DNA of 64,000 nucleotides from Euclidia mi (GCA_944739405.2 OX123182.2:23013326-23077325), one strand, 5' to 3'. Counted from the stretch's first letter, positions 10,486 to 22,892 are shown. The notes: a model not told the origin generated them from the sequence alone. A program made the numbers and translations.

Positions 10486-11947
10486 ATGGAGGTGAAACAA
10501 AATAGTATCGTACCCCAGGAGGGTACCAGCGTCCGTGACGCTGGAGAATCCCTCTCTGCACCTTCGTGTGCAGGCTGCCCCACGTATTCTGGGGGGGGGC
10601 AATGTTTCACAATGCCGAGACAGAGACACACTAAATCTGCACGACCTGGCCAACGCCATGCCTCGTGCAACCTACACTTCGTCCACTACCTGGAACATCG
10701 CTCCGCGTCGAGCAAACGCACGCCAAAAGGCGGACGTTGACTCCGCGTCGACTGCGAATCCAGGTAGTCGTAGACGAGGCGGTAAACGCTACCGCCGTTA
10801 TAAACGCTCACGTGAGCAAACAACACAGTCGGGTGTTAGCGCATCGAATAAATCGGCTAGCGCACTCCCGACTACGACCAAGACGGCTGGTAAAAACAAC
10901 CAGCGCGGCGACCAAACCTGTTGGTGGAGCGGACGTTCCACCCCGGACGACGCAGCTGGACGGTTGTGTTGTGCCGCTGACGGCGGGAGGCGCGACTGTA
11001 ATAACAGACAGCGCACTCCCGCCTGCGCGCGGCGCACCAACTACGGCTGCTCCCGGGGCGCCCCGCCGCGCTCCTCCAGTGGGGATTGGTAACGCTGCGC
11101 AGCCGTCGTGTAGAAACAAGAAGCCGCGCCGTAAACGCGGCCCAAAAAGACGCGATCCGGCGCCACCAGGACATCCCACTCCGACACCAAGCACGAAGAG
11201 GGATCGCCCTGAGGACTCTACACCACCCAGCGCCGGGTCGAAACGGGCGAAAACAGACGCCACACCTAAGAGCGGTAAGAGCTACGCAGACGCGACAAAC
11301 TCGCAGCTGATGGTAGCCATTGCTACCACCCCCGCCACGGACCTGACGGTGGAACAGGCGAAGCAGCTCGAACTCTCAATTGAAGAGAGTATAGTTGAAA
11401 CTGCCTTCGCCACACCGCCGAATAATGGGCCGGCACTCGCACCTTCCTTTAGGGGCAAACCTCTCGCAGTGGAGGGTGTCCTGAAGTTATGGTGCGAGAA
11501 CGAACACTCACTGACGTGGCTCAAAAACACAGTAGCCAAACTAAGATCGCCGATTGAGGGGGCCAGGCTGGTCGTCATCAGGCAGTCAGACATAGCGAAG
11601 CGCGTACGCGCAGCGCTGTGGCTGCCGAGGACGATCACCATGGAGCTACCTAAGATCCACCATCTCCTCATTGCCCAAAACCCCTGGTACAAACGTGGCA
11701 ATCGTACGGCGCATCCTTGCAGGAGCACGGCGTGTACCTTACCTTGGGCATCCCGGAACCCGAGATCCCCAAGATCACGGGACGCGGCCGTCGGGTTTCC
11801 TTCTTCGCTGGCAGCGTGTACGTAGTGTTCCACGCTTCCAGCGAGGGGGAGAGCTCGGCGGCTGTAGGGCCCAAGGAGACGCCGAGTGTGAAGGTAAGAA
11901 CACAACGGGACGAGCTGTACCAGCCATCCCAAGCACCTCGGGCATAG
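10486..11947 (+). pseudogene. LINE ORF1 (nucleic-acid-binding protein), broken
   Basis: A plausible start ATG lies at 10486. The frame shifts near a run of nine or more Gs at 10590-10599 and again further on. The 10665-11825 frame then carries a Pro- and Arg-rich basic region (residues about 120-200) and a conserved-looking segment with KPLAVEGVLKLW and KSYADATNSQLM. Near 11690-11720 the likely frame moves again, to the one encoding EIPKITGRGRRVSFFAG and ending at 11947. ORF1 proteins of such LINEs bind the element RNA. No CCHC knuckle was seen, perhaps lost through frame damage. The assignment rests on position and general character. Confidence 0.6.
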
Positions 11948-12059
11948 CCCGTATTACACCGGCGCCCGCAGTGACTAGTAGAACTAGTAACCCACCGCTG
12001 CGACGGACGCAAAAGACGAGCACGACTCGTCTGACGGGGAGTCTATGGACAGCAATGTC

Positions 12060-15000
12060 CTCGACTCTTCGTCAGACTAGAGTCATACAAACTAACCTCC
12101 AGCACAAACAAATTGCAACGGCTACCCTACGCAGGCTGCTGGAGGTTAATCAACAGACAATAGCCCTAATCCAGGAGCCGTGGATTAGAGGCGACAACAT
12201 ATGTGGTCTAAACAACATCGGAGGTAAGCTACTTCACAACTGCTCGGTCATTAAACCGAGAACATGCATATACATTCCCCGAACAATACCAGCACTGTTG
12301 CTAACCAACTTCTGTTCTAGAGACCTCACTGCCGTAGGACTCCAAACAGGGCCCAACAAACAGATGTTAGTACTAGCTTCGATCTACATGCCTGGCGATG
12401 AGGACATCCCATCAAAAGAGCTGGCCGAGCTGGTGCAGCACTGTGAGGACCACGGCTGGCAGGTAATCATCTCGGCGGACGCAAACGCGCACCATCCGCT
12501 GTGGGGGAGCCCCGACGCAAACAGACGAGGTGAGATCTTGACTGAATACATCTTTTCAACAAATCTATCTGTAGTTAACAACGGTTCGGAGCCCACCTTT
12601 GTTAGCTCCAGATATCAAACCATAGTAGACATAACGCTAGCATCGGATGGGGCCGCGGAACTTGTCACAAACTGGCATGTGTCCCCTGAGCCATCCTTTG
12701 CAGACCACAGACGAATATGCTATGACATACGTGTGCAAGAGAACGTCCAAAAACCTAGGCGCAACTCTCGCAGAACCAACATCGCGAAATACAAGACGCT
12801 TCTCGTATCACAGGTAGACAAATCCTATTTTAAGGACATGTCGACCAGCACTGACAACATAGAACATAACACCAACTTACTAAAAGAATGTATACAAACA
12901 AGTTATCAGCAAGCCTGTGCACCCACACTCCCAAAGTCGTCTAGCAAAACCCAGTGGTGGGGAAGAGAACTAGAGGGACTCAGGCAAAACCTGAGGAAAC
13001 TCTTTAACAGGGCTAAAAACACGAGAATGGAAGCAGACTAGCCAAATACAAAGAAGCCCAGTCACACTACAAGAAACGCATAAGATTCCGCAGAGGCGAG
13101 TCCTGGCGGCGTTTCTGCAGCGGTATAAACACCACGAATGAAGCAGCCAGGGTGAAAAAGATCTTGTCTCAGGACAGCAACAAAACCCTTGGCGCCATTA
13201 AAAAGCAAGATGGAACCTACGCAACTACGGACGCTGAAATTAGCCAAGTGCTAATTGAAACTCACTTCCCAGATTTTGAAGTAACCAATGACCGTCTGTG
13301 GGACGAGTCAGACTACAGACCACCGACCCAAACAGACTGGCTGGTAGCCGAAAATGTGGTCACCACAGACCGGCTGAAAGGGGCAATAGACAGCTTCCAG
13401 GCATTCAAATTCGCAGGCCTGGATGAAATCATACCAGCATTCCTACAGTGGGGATGCACAACGATTGTGCCGCACCTGCTCGACATCTACAGGCACAATA
13501 GCGCACAGATACATACCTTGCAGGTGGAGGGAAGTTAAAGTCATATTCCTCCCAAAACCTGGCAAAACTGACTACTCACAAGCGAAAGCATATAGACCCA
13601 TCAGCTTGACCTCCTTCTTATTGAAAACGCTGGAGAGACTTACGGATACCTCCGTGAGGGCGCATTACTGCGCAATCCACTACACCCACATCAACACGCC
13701 TACAGAAGTGGCAGGTCAACTGAATCGGTGCTGCATTCCATTGTGGGAACCATTGAAACAGCGCTTACCAACAAGTTAATGACACTGAGGGCCTTCATTG
13801 ACATAGAAGGTGCCTTCGACAAAACTAAGTTCAACAGTATCAGCCGGGCCCTCGAAAAGTTCGGAGTTGAGCAAACCCTTAGTGGCTGGATTGATCAACT
13901 GCTGAAACAGAGGGCAATACAATTCACGGTAAACTCCACCACAAGGGGCATAGTTGCAAAAGGCTGCCCTCAGGGAGGTGTACTCTCACCCCTGTTGTGG
14001 AACATTGTGGTGGACGATCTGTTACGGAACTTAAACGACAGACGATTCTTCACGGTCGGCTATGCAGACGACATCACCATCCTGATCAAAGGTGACTCAG
14101 AAGACACGATCTGAAATCGGATGCAAGCAGCCATCAGGATCATGGAAGAATGGTGCAACCAACATGAACTGACGGTTAACTCCAACAAAACGGAGCTAGT
14201 ACTTTTCACCAACAAAAGGAAAACCCATATGTGCAAAACACCAAAATTCTTTGGAACGGAGCTTACCCTATCGAATGAAGTCAAGTACTTGGGCGTAATA
14301 CTTGACCATAAGCTAAACTGGGGCAAGCACATCAGCACAAAAAAAACAAAAGCATGCACAATCTTCTGGCAATGTCGGAGAATCATAGGCAAAAAATGGG
14401 GTCTCAAACCATCAATTACCCTGTGGATCTACACTGCCATTATACGCCCCATGCTTACATATGGTGCAGTAGTGTGGTGGCCACGCACGCAACTAAGCAC
14501 AATCACAAAAAAGCTACAGAGCCTTCAACGCCTAGCCTGCTTGGCCACAACAGGCTGCATGAAGAGCACCCCAACAGCCGCCTTGGAGATACTACTGGAC
14601 CTAAGACCGCTGCACCTAATGATCCAGCAGGAAGCTGGCGCTGCAGCAATCCGTCTAGACAAGCTCGGGCTATGGAGAAAGGATGATCGAATTACTCACG
14701 CACGCCTAAAAGGGACCTTAACCAATGAGATCCCGATGTTAGAGGCCGCTTGCGATCTCATCCCTAAAACTTTTGTCTTTGACAAAAAATATCGCATCCA
14801 ATTGCAGGAGGAACACAAAGACAGCTCTGGTATACACGAAGTCAGAGTATACACAGACGGCTCAAAAACGAAGTATGGGACGGGTGCGGCCTTATTCTCC
14901 CATGACTTAAATATCAACATCTCAACATCCTTTGGCACCCATAACACCATATTCCAAGCCGAATGTGTTGGGATAACAAGAGCCGCAACAGCAATCGCGT

Positions 15001-15668
15001 CTAGGAACGTAAGTGACCTGGCTATACGCATTATCACGGACAGTGCCTCTGTACTACAAGCTCTCGGCAGCAACTGCTTTAACAGCGGCCTCATCATGGA
15101 ATGCCACCTAGAGCTGCAAAAGATTGCAGAGAAGAATCGGGTTACGCTGCAATGGATTAAAGGCCACAGCAACTCCGCAGGCAATGACGCCGCAGACCAA
15201 CTGGCACGGCAAGGATCGGACACAATGATAATGGGACCCGAGCCGATTGTACCGATACCAGCAAGCCAAATCAAAACGTGGCTACGCGAGAGAACCGCAC
15301 ATGAACACGAAAAACAGTGCGCAAACATAAAAGAATGCAGACAAACAAAAGATGCTATCCCCTGCTTGAACAAGCGACTCTCACACAAGCTGCTGCATTC
15401 TAATAGGAAAACACTAAAGCATCTGACTGGCATAATAACCGGCCACTGTCCACTCAACAAGCACCTATTCAACATAGGCGTTACGGACAGCCCACTGTGC
15501 AGGGGCTGCATGGAAACCGAAGAAACACCCGCTCACGTCATTCTGCACTGTGCAAGTGTGAGCGATCAACGGGCAAAGCTGCTGAACAACCCCAGAACCA
15601 TGAGTGAAGCTTTAAACGACACCAGCCAACTAATGGCTTTCTGGAAGGAACTAAGGTGGTATGAGTAG
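12060..15668 (+). pseudogene. LINE ORF2: endonuclease, reverse transcriptase, RNase H, broken
   Basis: The APE endonuclease spans about 12070-12745, with IQEPW (12166), SADANAHHPLWGS (about 12477) and FADHR (about 12697). It would nick target DNA to prime reverse transcription. The frame shifts near 13035, 13510 and 13650. The RT shows FIDIEGAFD (about 13794), GCPQGGVLSP and the catalytic YADD at 14061-14072. An in-frame TGA at 14112-14114 follows. The last frame, 14121-15668, carries RNase H with VYTDGS (about 14847) and WIKGH (about 15153), then a CX2C...HX4C zinc knuckle (about 15496-15551). At least three frameshifts and one stop make it non-functional, although catalytic residues remain visible. 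Confidence 0.85.
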
Positions 15669-15776
15669 TCGGCGTCAATGAAGTCGCCACATACGCACAA
15701 TAGCCCAAATAAGTGGCTAAGTGCGGAAAACCCACGACCAACTATAACTATAACCTATATCGACTTTAAAAAAAAT

Positions 15777-16200
15777 CCCGTCCGCCATCTTTGATTTCCT
15801 ATCCGCCATCTTTGATCACGAAATAGATGTTGTATTTGGATTCTCCATCCCTTAAATCATCAGAGACGATACCCATTGATTTCTTAAATTTTTCCCATCC
15901 GCAATCTTTGATTTCCCATCCACCATCTTGAATCACGAAACGGATGTTGTATTTGGATTCTCCATCCCTTTTAACATCGCAGACGATACCAATATTGATT
16001 TTTTAAATTTTCCCATCCGCAATCTTTGATTTCCCATCCACCATCTTGAATCACGAAACGGATGTTGTATTTGGATTCCCCATCCCTTTTAACATCTCAG
16101 ACGATACCAATATTGATTTTTTTAATTTTCCCATCCGCCATCTTTGATTTCCCATCCGCCATCTTGGATCATTCAATAAATTTCATATTATTAATCAGCG
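15777..16200. repeat. 118-bp tandem repeat, about 3.6 copies
   Basis: Units begin CCCRTCCGC at 15777, 15894, 16012 and 16130, so the periods are 117, 118 and 118. Each holds two half-related strings, CCGCCATCTTTGATTTCC and CCACCATCTTGAATCAC. The last unit is partial. The array starts just after the 3' end of the LINE and runs into the relic at 16200-16608. Confidence 0.9.
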
Positions 16201-16608
16201 TCCCGAAAATCTCGAAAACGACACCCATATAGATTGTATCCTATTCGTTTAGACTTTTTTGCCTTTGACCCAACTCTCTCCCTTCTCGTTTGACCATTTT
16301 ATTATTTTTGTCTGGCCCCTAAAAGTTTTGGCGTAATTTTATGTAGCCTATAGCCTTTCGGAATAATTGGGCTATCATAGGCAATAACAATTTTTAAAAT
16401 CCGACAGCTAGTTCCTGAGATTAGCCGACATTATCTTTTAGCCTTTTTAGCCTTTTGCCCGGCCCCAAAGGGTCAAAGCGTTATGTTATATAGCCTTAAT
16501 AACTGGGCTATCGTATACAAAAAGATTTTTTCAGATCCGACCGGTAGTTCCTGAGATTAGCGCGTTCAAACAAACAAACAAACTCTTTCGCTTTATTATA
16601 TTAGTTTA
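16200..16608 (+). mobile_element. LINE-type 3' relic with an internal 136-bp duplication
   Basis: The string TAGTTCCTGAGATTAGC occurs at about 16408 and 16544, each after a related TGGGCTATC block, so a segment of about 136 bp is duplicated. The end AACAAACAAACTCTTTCGC then TTTATTATATTAGTTTAGAT matches the 3' end seen at 36990-37076. It is non-coding. The adjacent 118-bp array may belong to the same element. Confidence 0.6.
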
Positions 16609-18120
16609 GATCTCAGCATACACGAGATTAGTGTGGCTCTCAAACTGCTTAAAAACAACAAGGCGCCGGGTGATGACGGAATTACGAGCGAGCTTCTGAA
16701 GGCCGGCGGTGCACCCGCTAGAGAAGCCCTTCAGAAGCTATTTAATTCCGTCATTATCGAGGGTTAAACGCCACAGGCGTGGCACCGAGGTGTGGTGGTG
16801 CTTTTCTTTAAGAAAGGGGATAAAACCGTCTTAAAGAACTATACCCATCACACTTCTGAGCCACGTCTACAAGCTGTTTTCGAGGGTCATCACGAATCGT
16901 CTCGAGAGCAAGCTAGACGACTTCCAGGCTCCCGAAAAAGCCGGTTGCTGTAAAGGCTATAGTACCATAGACCACATACATACGCTGCGGCAGGTTATAC
17001 AGAAGTCCGAGGAGTATAACCAGCCCCTATGCTTGATGTTTGTAGACTATGAGAAAGCCTTCGATTCGATCGAAACCTGGGCGGTGCTACAGTCTCTCCA
17101 ACGGTGCCGGATTGACTACCGATATATCGAAGTGCTGAAGTGTTTGTATGAAAACGCCACTATGTCAGTCCGCCTCCAGGACCAGAGTTCGAAACCTATT
17201 CAACTCCAGCGAGGGGTGGGACAGGGGGATGTCATATCCCCGAAACTGTTTACCACTGCGCTGGAAGATGTTTTCAAGCTTCTGGACTGGAATGGACTCA
17301 GCATCAACATCAACGGCGAGTACATCACTCACTTTCGATTCGCAGACGATATCGTAGTCATGGCTGAGACCATGGAAGACCTAGGCACAATGCTCGATGG
17401 CCTCTGTAGAGTCTCCCAACAAGTAGGTCTTAAGATGAACATGGACAAGACGAAAATCATGTCGAACGTCCATGTTGTACCTGCTCCTATTCAGGTTGGG
17501 AACTCTACGTTCGAAGTTGTCGACAAGTATATCTACCTGACACAAGTAGTCTAATTAGGTAGGTCCAACTTCGAGAAGGAGGTCAATCGTCGAATCCAAC
17601 TCGGTTGGGCAGCGTTCGGGAAGCTACGACATATCTTCTCGTCCGATATCCCGCAGTGTCTCAAGACGAAAGTCTTTGACCAGTGTGTGTTGCCAGTGAT
17701 GACTTACGGATCAGAGACGTGGTCGCTCACTATGGGCCTTATCAGAAGGCTCAAGGTCACTTAGAGGGCGATGGAGAGAGCTATGCTTGGAGTTTCCCTG
17801 CGAGATCGAATCAGAAATGAGGAGATTCGCAGTAGAACCAAAGTCGCTGACATAGCTCTCCGGATAGCCAAGCTGAAGTGGCAGTGGGCAGGATAGCTCG
17901 GAGAACCGATGGCCGTTGTGGCAGAAAGGTTCTGGAGTGGCGCCCACGTACCGGACGACGCAGAGGTAGGCCCCCGCAAAGTGGACCGACGATCTCGTCA
18001 AGATCGCGGGAGGCGGTTGGATGCGGGCGGCTCAAGACCGGTCTGTGTGGAGAACCTTGGTGGAGGCCTATGTCCAGCAGTGGACGTCGTTTGGCTGATA
18101 TGATGATAGATCATCGATGT
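16609..18120 (+). pseudogene. 5'-truncated RTE-type LINE reverse transcriptase
   Basis: The copy begins inside the RT, with LLKNNKAPGDDGITSELL around 16640. It continues with FVDYEKAFDSIETW (about 17037), LQRGVGQGDVISP, and FRFADDIVVMAE (about 17335), where FADD replaces the usual YADD in this family. The C-terminal part around 17590-17880 resembles RIQLGWAAFGKL and SLRDRIR segments of RTE proteins, as in the minus-strand copy at 38118-40663. Stops occur near 16764 and 17553, and further frame breaks follow. The end near 18090-18110 carries CCAGCAGTGGACGTC and a TGATATGATGAT tail typical of RTE 3' ends. The endonuclease is absent. Confidence 0.85.
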
Positions 18121-18588
18121 TCGGGGTAACACAAATCTCCTTTGTTGGGCAGATACTTTAAAACTGTAAAAAGTATTTACACATACAAACTATTTAGTAC
18201 GTACTTAGTCTTTACTAAGTCTAGAGTACTACTGTACTGAAAATGTTTTCCCAAGGAAATATAACCTTATTTTTTTCCGGTATCTGTGACGTTTCGCGAG
18301 ATTGGCCAATATGGCGACTGTGATTTGTCTGTCAGAACCATTAGAATGCAACAAAATACTCGACAATCCAAATTTTGCGGATATATGTTGTCGACTCGAA
18401 ATCTTTATTTTTTAATGTTTTATTATTCAGGTAAGGTTTCGATGTACTCCTTGACGAAATTATTAATATAAGATTTGACACTGCGATAGCAGCGCAGTTC
18501 ATCGGTTCCAATGTGAAACATTCCGAAATCCACAACTACTTACAAATTAAAAATTAAGTAAAATAAAATTTTCCAGTGGACTAAATTG
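18121..18588. other. unassigned AT-rich stretch
   Basis: Only short open frames with no recognisable content. Confidence 0.45.
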
Positions 18589-18712
18589 TGAATCTAAACC
18601 ATTCTCAGGTTCCCTTGAACACACACCAAAAATTTCATCAACATCGGTCCAGTCGTTTAGGAGGAGTTCAGTGACATACACACGCACACAAGAAATATAT
18701 ATATTAAGATTA
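18589..18712 (+). mobile_element. LINE 3'-end relic
   Basis: The run AAATTTCATCAACATCGGTC then CAGTCGTTTAGGAGGAGTTC and GACATACACACGCACACAAG is a familiar 3' end of dispersed lepidopteran LINE copies. It is non-coding. Confidence 0.55.
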
Positions 18713-19293
18713 CCTGACAAAGCAAACATCGAGAAGCTAAAAAATCAAGCTGAATCTGGATATACTTAATATACTTTACGACCTTTTCTCATACCTATCA
18801 AATATATAAAATACACAAATAATATAAACCAGTCTTGTTGATTTCTAAGAGCGCGATCACAACCGCTGTGACACGAGGATATTTAAATATAAGATGTGAT
18901 TAAAATATGTAAAATACACATTACTGCTATTCTTCTCCTGTCGATGGCAACTTACACTTGTCTCGGCCATGCAGATCGTCAAGGTATAGGTATAGGTCGT
19001 CAAGTGTGCACTATTCAGGGCTTGTGGGGCACATAAGCTATTTATATTGCTACTATGACTCTTATGAAAATCGTGTATCATCTATACTAAAACATCACAA
19101 TAGAGCATAAAACATTTTAGAGATATTCTGTGCCTAGTAAAATTGAACACTGAATTGTTCTACTTTTATCGTTATAGACCTATCTTATCGCCCGCATTGT
19201 CAGAATACAAACGCAATGTTCTAGTTAGAACCTATGGTAATACTTATTCTAGCTATTCAAATATTTAAGTACAATGATAAATTTAATTATTTA
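18713..19293. other. unassigned AT-rich stretch
   Basis: No recognisable gene or repeat on either strand. Confidence 0.45.
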
Positions 19294-19460
19294 CTAGAGG
19301 ATGCCCGCAGCTTCGCCCATACAATTTAATTTAACCGTTTCTGCCCGATCCCATCCCATCTTATCTCGGGCAATCTCTTCTTAAAGCACCCCAATTGTCC
19401 CCAAGGAACATACATGCCAATTTTGGGTTTTTTGCGTCAATTCAAGTTGTCTGTCAGTCA
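19294..19460 (-). mobile_element. short Helitron, 3' part, minus strand
   Basis: The minus strand ends GCTGCGGGCATCCTCTAG at 19294, the same 3' end as the Helitron at 60564-60769, with the internal GTTCCTTGGGGAC block also present. It is cut at 19460, precisely where the inverted arm 19461-19884 starts, so the arm joined or inserted there. Confidence 0.7.
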
Positions 19461-19884
19461 CTTATTTTGTACAGTACAGAATAAAAAGTAATAGAGTTAG
19501 TACAAAATAAACATAATGGTCACATTGGTGTAATTATTGCTTCTTAATTAATATATTTTCATGTCGCATATGAACTTTAGTGAGATGTGGAACTAGCTAG
19601 ATCTTATTTACTCACACACAGCCATTTATTTTATTGTTACGTCTGAAGCGGTTTGGCGGATACTGGTGTTCTCTATACATGACAGGCAGCCTACCGTCAT
19701 GCATTTACACGTCCACCTAGAGAACGGCCAGCGCATATATTTTGATCCCGAAAGCGTTGCTGAGCGCTTGGAAAATCCTCGCAAAACAACTCTCTTGGCA
19801 TTTTTCAGAAAGCTCTGTGAAGTCGACCAGTTTGGGAGGTCCCTTACGTATGACGAGATGCTTTCATATTACACGTACGACAAG
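19461..19884 (+). repeat. left inverted arm flanking a Helitron region
   Basis: This 424-bp segment is the reverse complement of 22466-22892 with few differences. It includes the start of the Helitron protein fragment (MFSIHDRQPTVMH, from 19666) that also lies on the minus strand in the right arm. The fragment stops at 19905 soon after the arm ends. Confidence 0.9.
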
Positions 19885-20304
19885 AAGAATAATCGATCTC
19901 TTTAAAACAGATATATATCAATATCATTCAAAACTATACAAGAATTGAAAACCAATACGTTGGCCGCAACGTGTCCAAGACAACTGTTTGTCCTTTTTTC
20001 GCTCCCCGCAAACGTTTGCTTTGACTGGGCTGATCCAACTGAATCGAACTGTAACGTGTTGTTTGCTCAGCACCACTGGCTAAGGCTCGCACATAACAGA
20101 TCTAATGAACTTTGATTGAGATGGTGAGTATGTAAAGCTGTCAAATCATATAGAAGGATACTCAAATATCAAAAGATTTTAGTCTCTAAACGACTACCGC
20201 ACAAAAATATTATGGAGATACGTCCACGATTAAAGAAAACTAAGACTTCACATCTTCTACCCCCTTATAAGTTAGATTTGCAAAGATCCTAGCTTTATTT
20301 ATAA
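19885..20304. other. unassigned stretch between inverted arm and Helitron 3' end
   Basis: No gene is recognisable. The segment separates the left arm from the CTAG terminus of the minus-strand Helitron. Confidence 0.4.
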
Positions 20305-20604
20305 CTAGCTGCTGCCCGCGACGTCGTCTGCGTGAACTCTATACAGCACCAAATTATAAAATAAATACCTCCGATTATACCTTTCAAAATAACATTCATT
20401 TACCAGTTTCTTCTTTATATTTCATATCTGCAGAAAGTGCAGTAACAGAGGGAGACTGTCTTTTGTAAAGTTGACCCTCAAAAAGTGTTGATTCAGCCTG
20501 CTTTGAATAAATGACTTTATGGTGATTATGCTGAATAAAGTCATAAGTTGTGACTGAAGCAGATGGCGAAAATAAGGAATACAGAGTAGGGTAAAAAGAC
20601 ATAG

Positions 20605-22684
20605 TTATAGGACTTCTCGATATACAACATTAGTGGTTTGGCCGTCTGCAGCCAAAATGGAAAGAGAGTCAGGACTGGAGACGCGGGAGCAAGCGACGTA
20701 CAGCTGCCCGTGTGAGAAGCAGCTCGTCCTGAGGTCGACACCCGCTGCCCTCAGTGACTGCCCCTGCGACTTATTGATGGTCATCGCAAAGCAAACAATC
20801 ACAGGGAAACTGTACGCACTTGAACGGGAACGGGAAGTTATGAGGTATGAGAGGAATGCGTGGTATAATTACTGCCTCGCCGACGCCACAACCCGTGAGT
20901 ATTTCCGCCTAAATGGTGTGTCTGTGGAGCGAGATTACTTTAAGGCGGGCCACGTTAAACTTCGGAGGAGATAGGTTCCGAAGAAGCATAATCGGGACAC
21001 CGACCTTCAGCTTGATGGTATGCGCCGGAAGTTCACTTGCTGACAGGGAGTTCAGAAATTCCACGGGATAATGTGTGGCGTCATCTTGCTCGACGACAGT
21101 GTTTATAGAGGTGTAGACCACTTCATTCCCCTCAATTTGCGAGAGAATGCATTCGTTAATTGCTACAGCCTGATCATTTTTGTGCGTGAAAATAGCCCGC
21201 TTACACAGCCAAGAATTCTGCTATTACGGTATACAACTGATGTCCCCGTACACACAGCGAATGAGTTCTTCTACTGAGGGACTCTGGAAGCACCCCCCTG
21301 TCCTCTGGTAGAGTGCCTTCGCCAAGACTTAGAAGGACATCAGCGAATTGTTGAACACGTGCATTGACGCCAAGCTGAGCTCTCATATGAATGGTTGAAC
21401 TCTTGACCACAACGAAGATCGTTTCAACGAAGCACTCACCTCGTCAGCCTTCGATCCCCGCGTCACCACGGGAAGCGTTTGTCGGAAATCGCCACTGAAC
21501 AGAACTGTGACCACCCATCAAATGCTCGTTCCTGCAGATATCCTGCAGGGTTCTGTCCACGGCCTCAACTACCTTCCTATTGGCCATCGTACGCTCATCC
21601 CATACACTGTTACGTGACACTCAACAAACGGGTGTTTCAGCGATCTCTAAATCGATGGGAATTTTAAACATGGCATGTGCTGTCTTGCCACCCGGAAGCT
21701 GTGAGGCAGCGATTCCCGACGTTGCTACAGCAATGGCAATTTTGTCTTGCCTCCTGACCTCTGCAAGTAACCCAGTGGTAACAAATGTTTTTCCTGTTCC
21801 ACCAGGAGCATTAAAGAAAAACATTTTACCCTGGCTTTGCCCAATGCTTTCAAGGACGGTGTCATAAATTTCGTATGGTGGTCATTGCATCCGAATCGTT
21901 AATTGTCTCAGCGTTATACTCCCAATTTTCACGGTTTTAATGCGGTGATGATTGGGAAGCTGGTAACCCATATTCGACCGGTGAATTTCCGCCGATAGAA
22001 ATGACCACGTCTTGAAGTGAACTGAGACAGGTGTTCAGCACGCGTTCATCAGTTACTTCGACTTCGTCTCCAGTAGCTCGCCTACCTGCGATACTTCTCC
22101 CACAAAGCTACCAGGTTCGGGACTACAAAACATCAAGATGACGTCAATCAGATGACGCATGCGGCTGGGACTGTCACTAACGCTCGCCTCCGCGAAGGTG
22201 TCATCCCAGTTTTGGTCACCGTCAAGAAAGTCACGTACTACGCAGGCTGTGCGGTAAATGGGATACTCCACACCATCAAATGTCCTCAGAAAGGCGAAAG
22301 TCGTTGGGCCTCGGACCGTGTGAAGTAACAAGCGCAGAAAATAGCATTTGCCATTATTCGAGTGTACGGAATAAACTCTACAGAATGCGGTGTCCTTGAA
22401 ACATCCCGGAAAACCTTCCACAGCACCTCTTCGTCGACGTCGCTTCTGTTAAGTACACCCTTTTGCTTGTCATAAGTGTAATATGAAGGCATCTCGTCAT
22501 ACGTAAGGGACCTCCCAAACTGGTCGACTTCACAGAGCTTTCTGAAAAATGCCAAGAGAGTTGTTTTGCGAGGATTTTCCAAGCGCTCAGCAACGCTTTC
22601 GGGATCAAAATATATGCGCTGGCCGTTCTCTAGGTAGACGTGTAAATGCATGACGGTAGGCTGCCTGTCATGTATAGAGAACAC
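20605..22684 (-). pseudogene. Helitron Pif1-like helicase, broken
   Basis: From high to low coordinates: MFSIHDRQPTVMHLHVYLEN at the start (22684), a linker region (22421-22053), then the Walker A motif NAPGGTGKTF at 21783-21812 with IAVATSGIAASQL after it. Next come FLNSLSASELP and VPIMLLRNLSPPK around 21060-20970, AMTINKSQGQSL (20752-20787) and YVACSRVS (20677-20700), which are late motifs of SF1B Pif1 helicases. In Helitrons this helicase unwinds DNA during rolling-circle transposition. Several frameshifts and stops separate the pieces, so it is inactive. Confidence 0.85.
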
Positions 22685-22892
22685 CAGTATCCGCCAACCG
22701 CTTCAGACGTAACAATAAAATAAATGGCTGTGTGTGAGTAAATAAGATCTAGCTAGTTCCACATCTCACTAAAGTTCATATTTATGCGACATGAAAATAT
22801 ATTAATTAAGAAGCAATAATTACACCAATGTGACCATTATGTTTATTTTGTACTAACTCTATTACTTTTTATTCTGTACTGTACAAAATAAG
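22466..22892 (-). repeat. right inverted arm of the Helitron region
   Basis: This is the partner of 19461-19884. The outer edges read CTTATTTTGTACAGTAC on both sides in opposite orientation. The arm contains the N-terminal end of the surviving Helitron coding fragment. Confidence 0.9.

Larger units (their letters stand above)
10486..15760 (+). mobile_element. nearly full-length LINE with LOA-like organisation, inactive
   Basis: The order is an ORF1 region, an APE-type endonuclease, a reverse transcriptase, an RNase H domain and a C-terminal zinc knuckle. Among non-LTR elements the RNase H plus APE arrangement fits the I/LOA/R1 group, and the endonuclease and ORF1 features resemble LOA-type elements from memory. 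The coding frames are GC-richer than the flanks. Frameshifts and one in-frame stop break both ORFs, so the copy is dead. The 3' end lies in AT-rich sequence near 15760 with no obvious poly(A). Target duplications were not found. Confidence 0.85.
20305..22892 (-). mobile_element. degraded autonomous Helitron, 5' truncated
   Basis: The minus-strand 3' terminus is GCGGGCAGCAGCTAG at 20305, followed by T, the standard Helitron end for this lineage. Upstream lie helicase pieces in several frames and the fragment that normally precedes the helicase. No HUH nickase motifs were found, so the Rep part is missing. The TC 5' terminus is also absent, and the region instead runs into the inverted arm ending at 22892. 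Confidence 0.8.

Noticed and set aside
10798..12023. Several minus-strand open frames over the LINE ORF1 region
   Set aside because: They are mirror frames of GC-rich ORF1 coding sequence and carry no domain of their own.
14696..15511. 271-codon open frame on the minus strand over the LINE RNase H
   Set aside because: It lies antisense to clear RT and RNase H coding and has no known motif, so it is a shadow frame.
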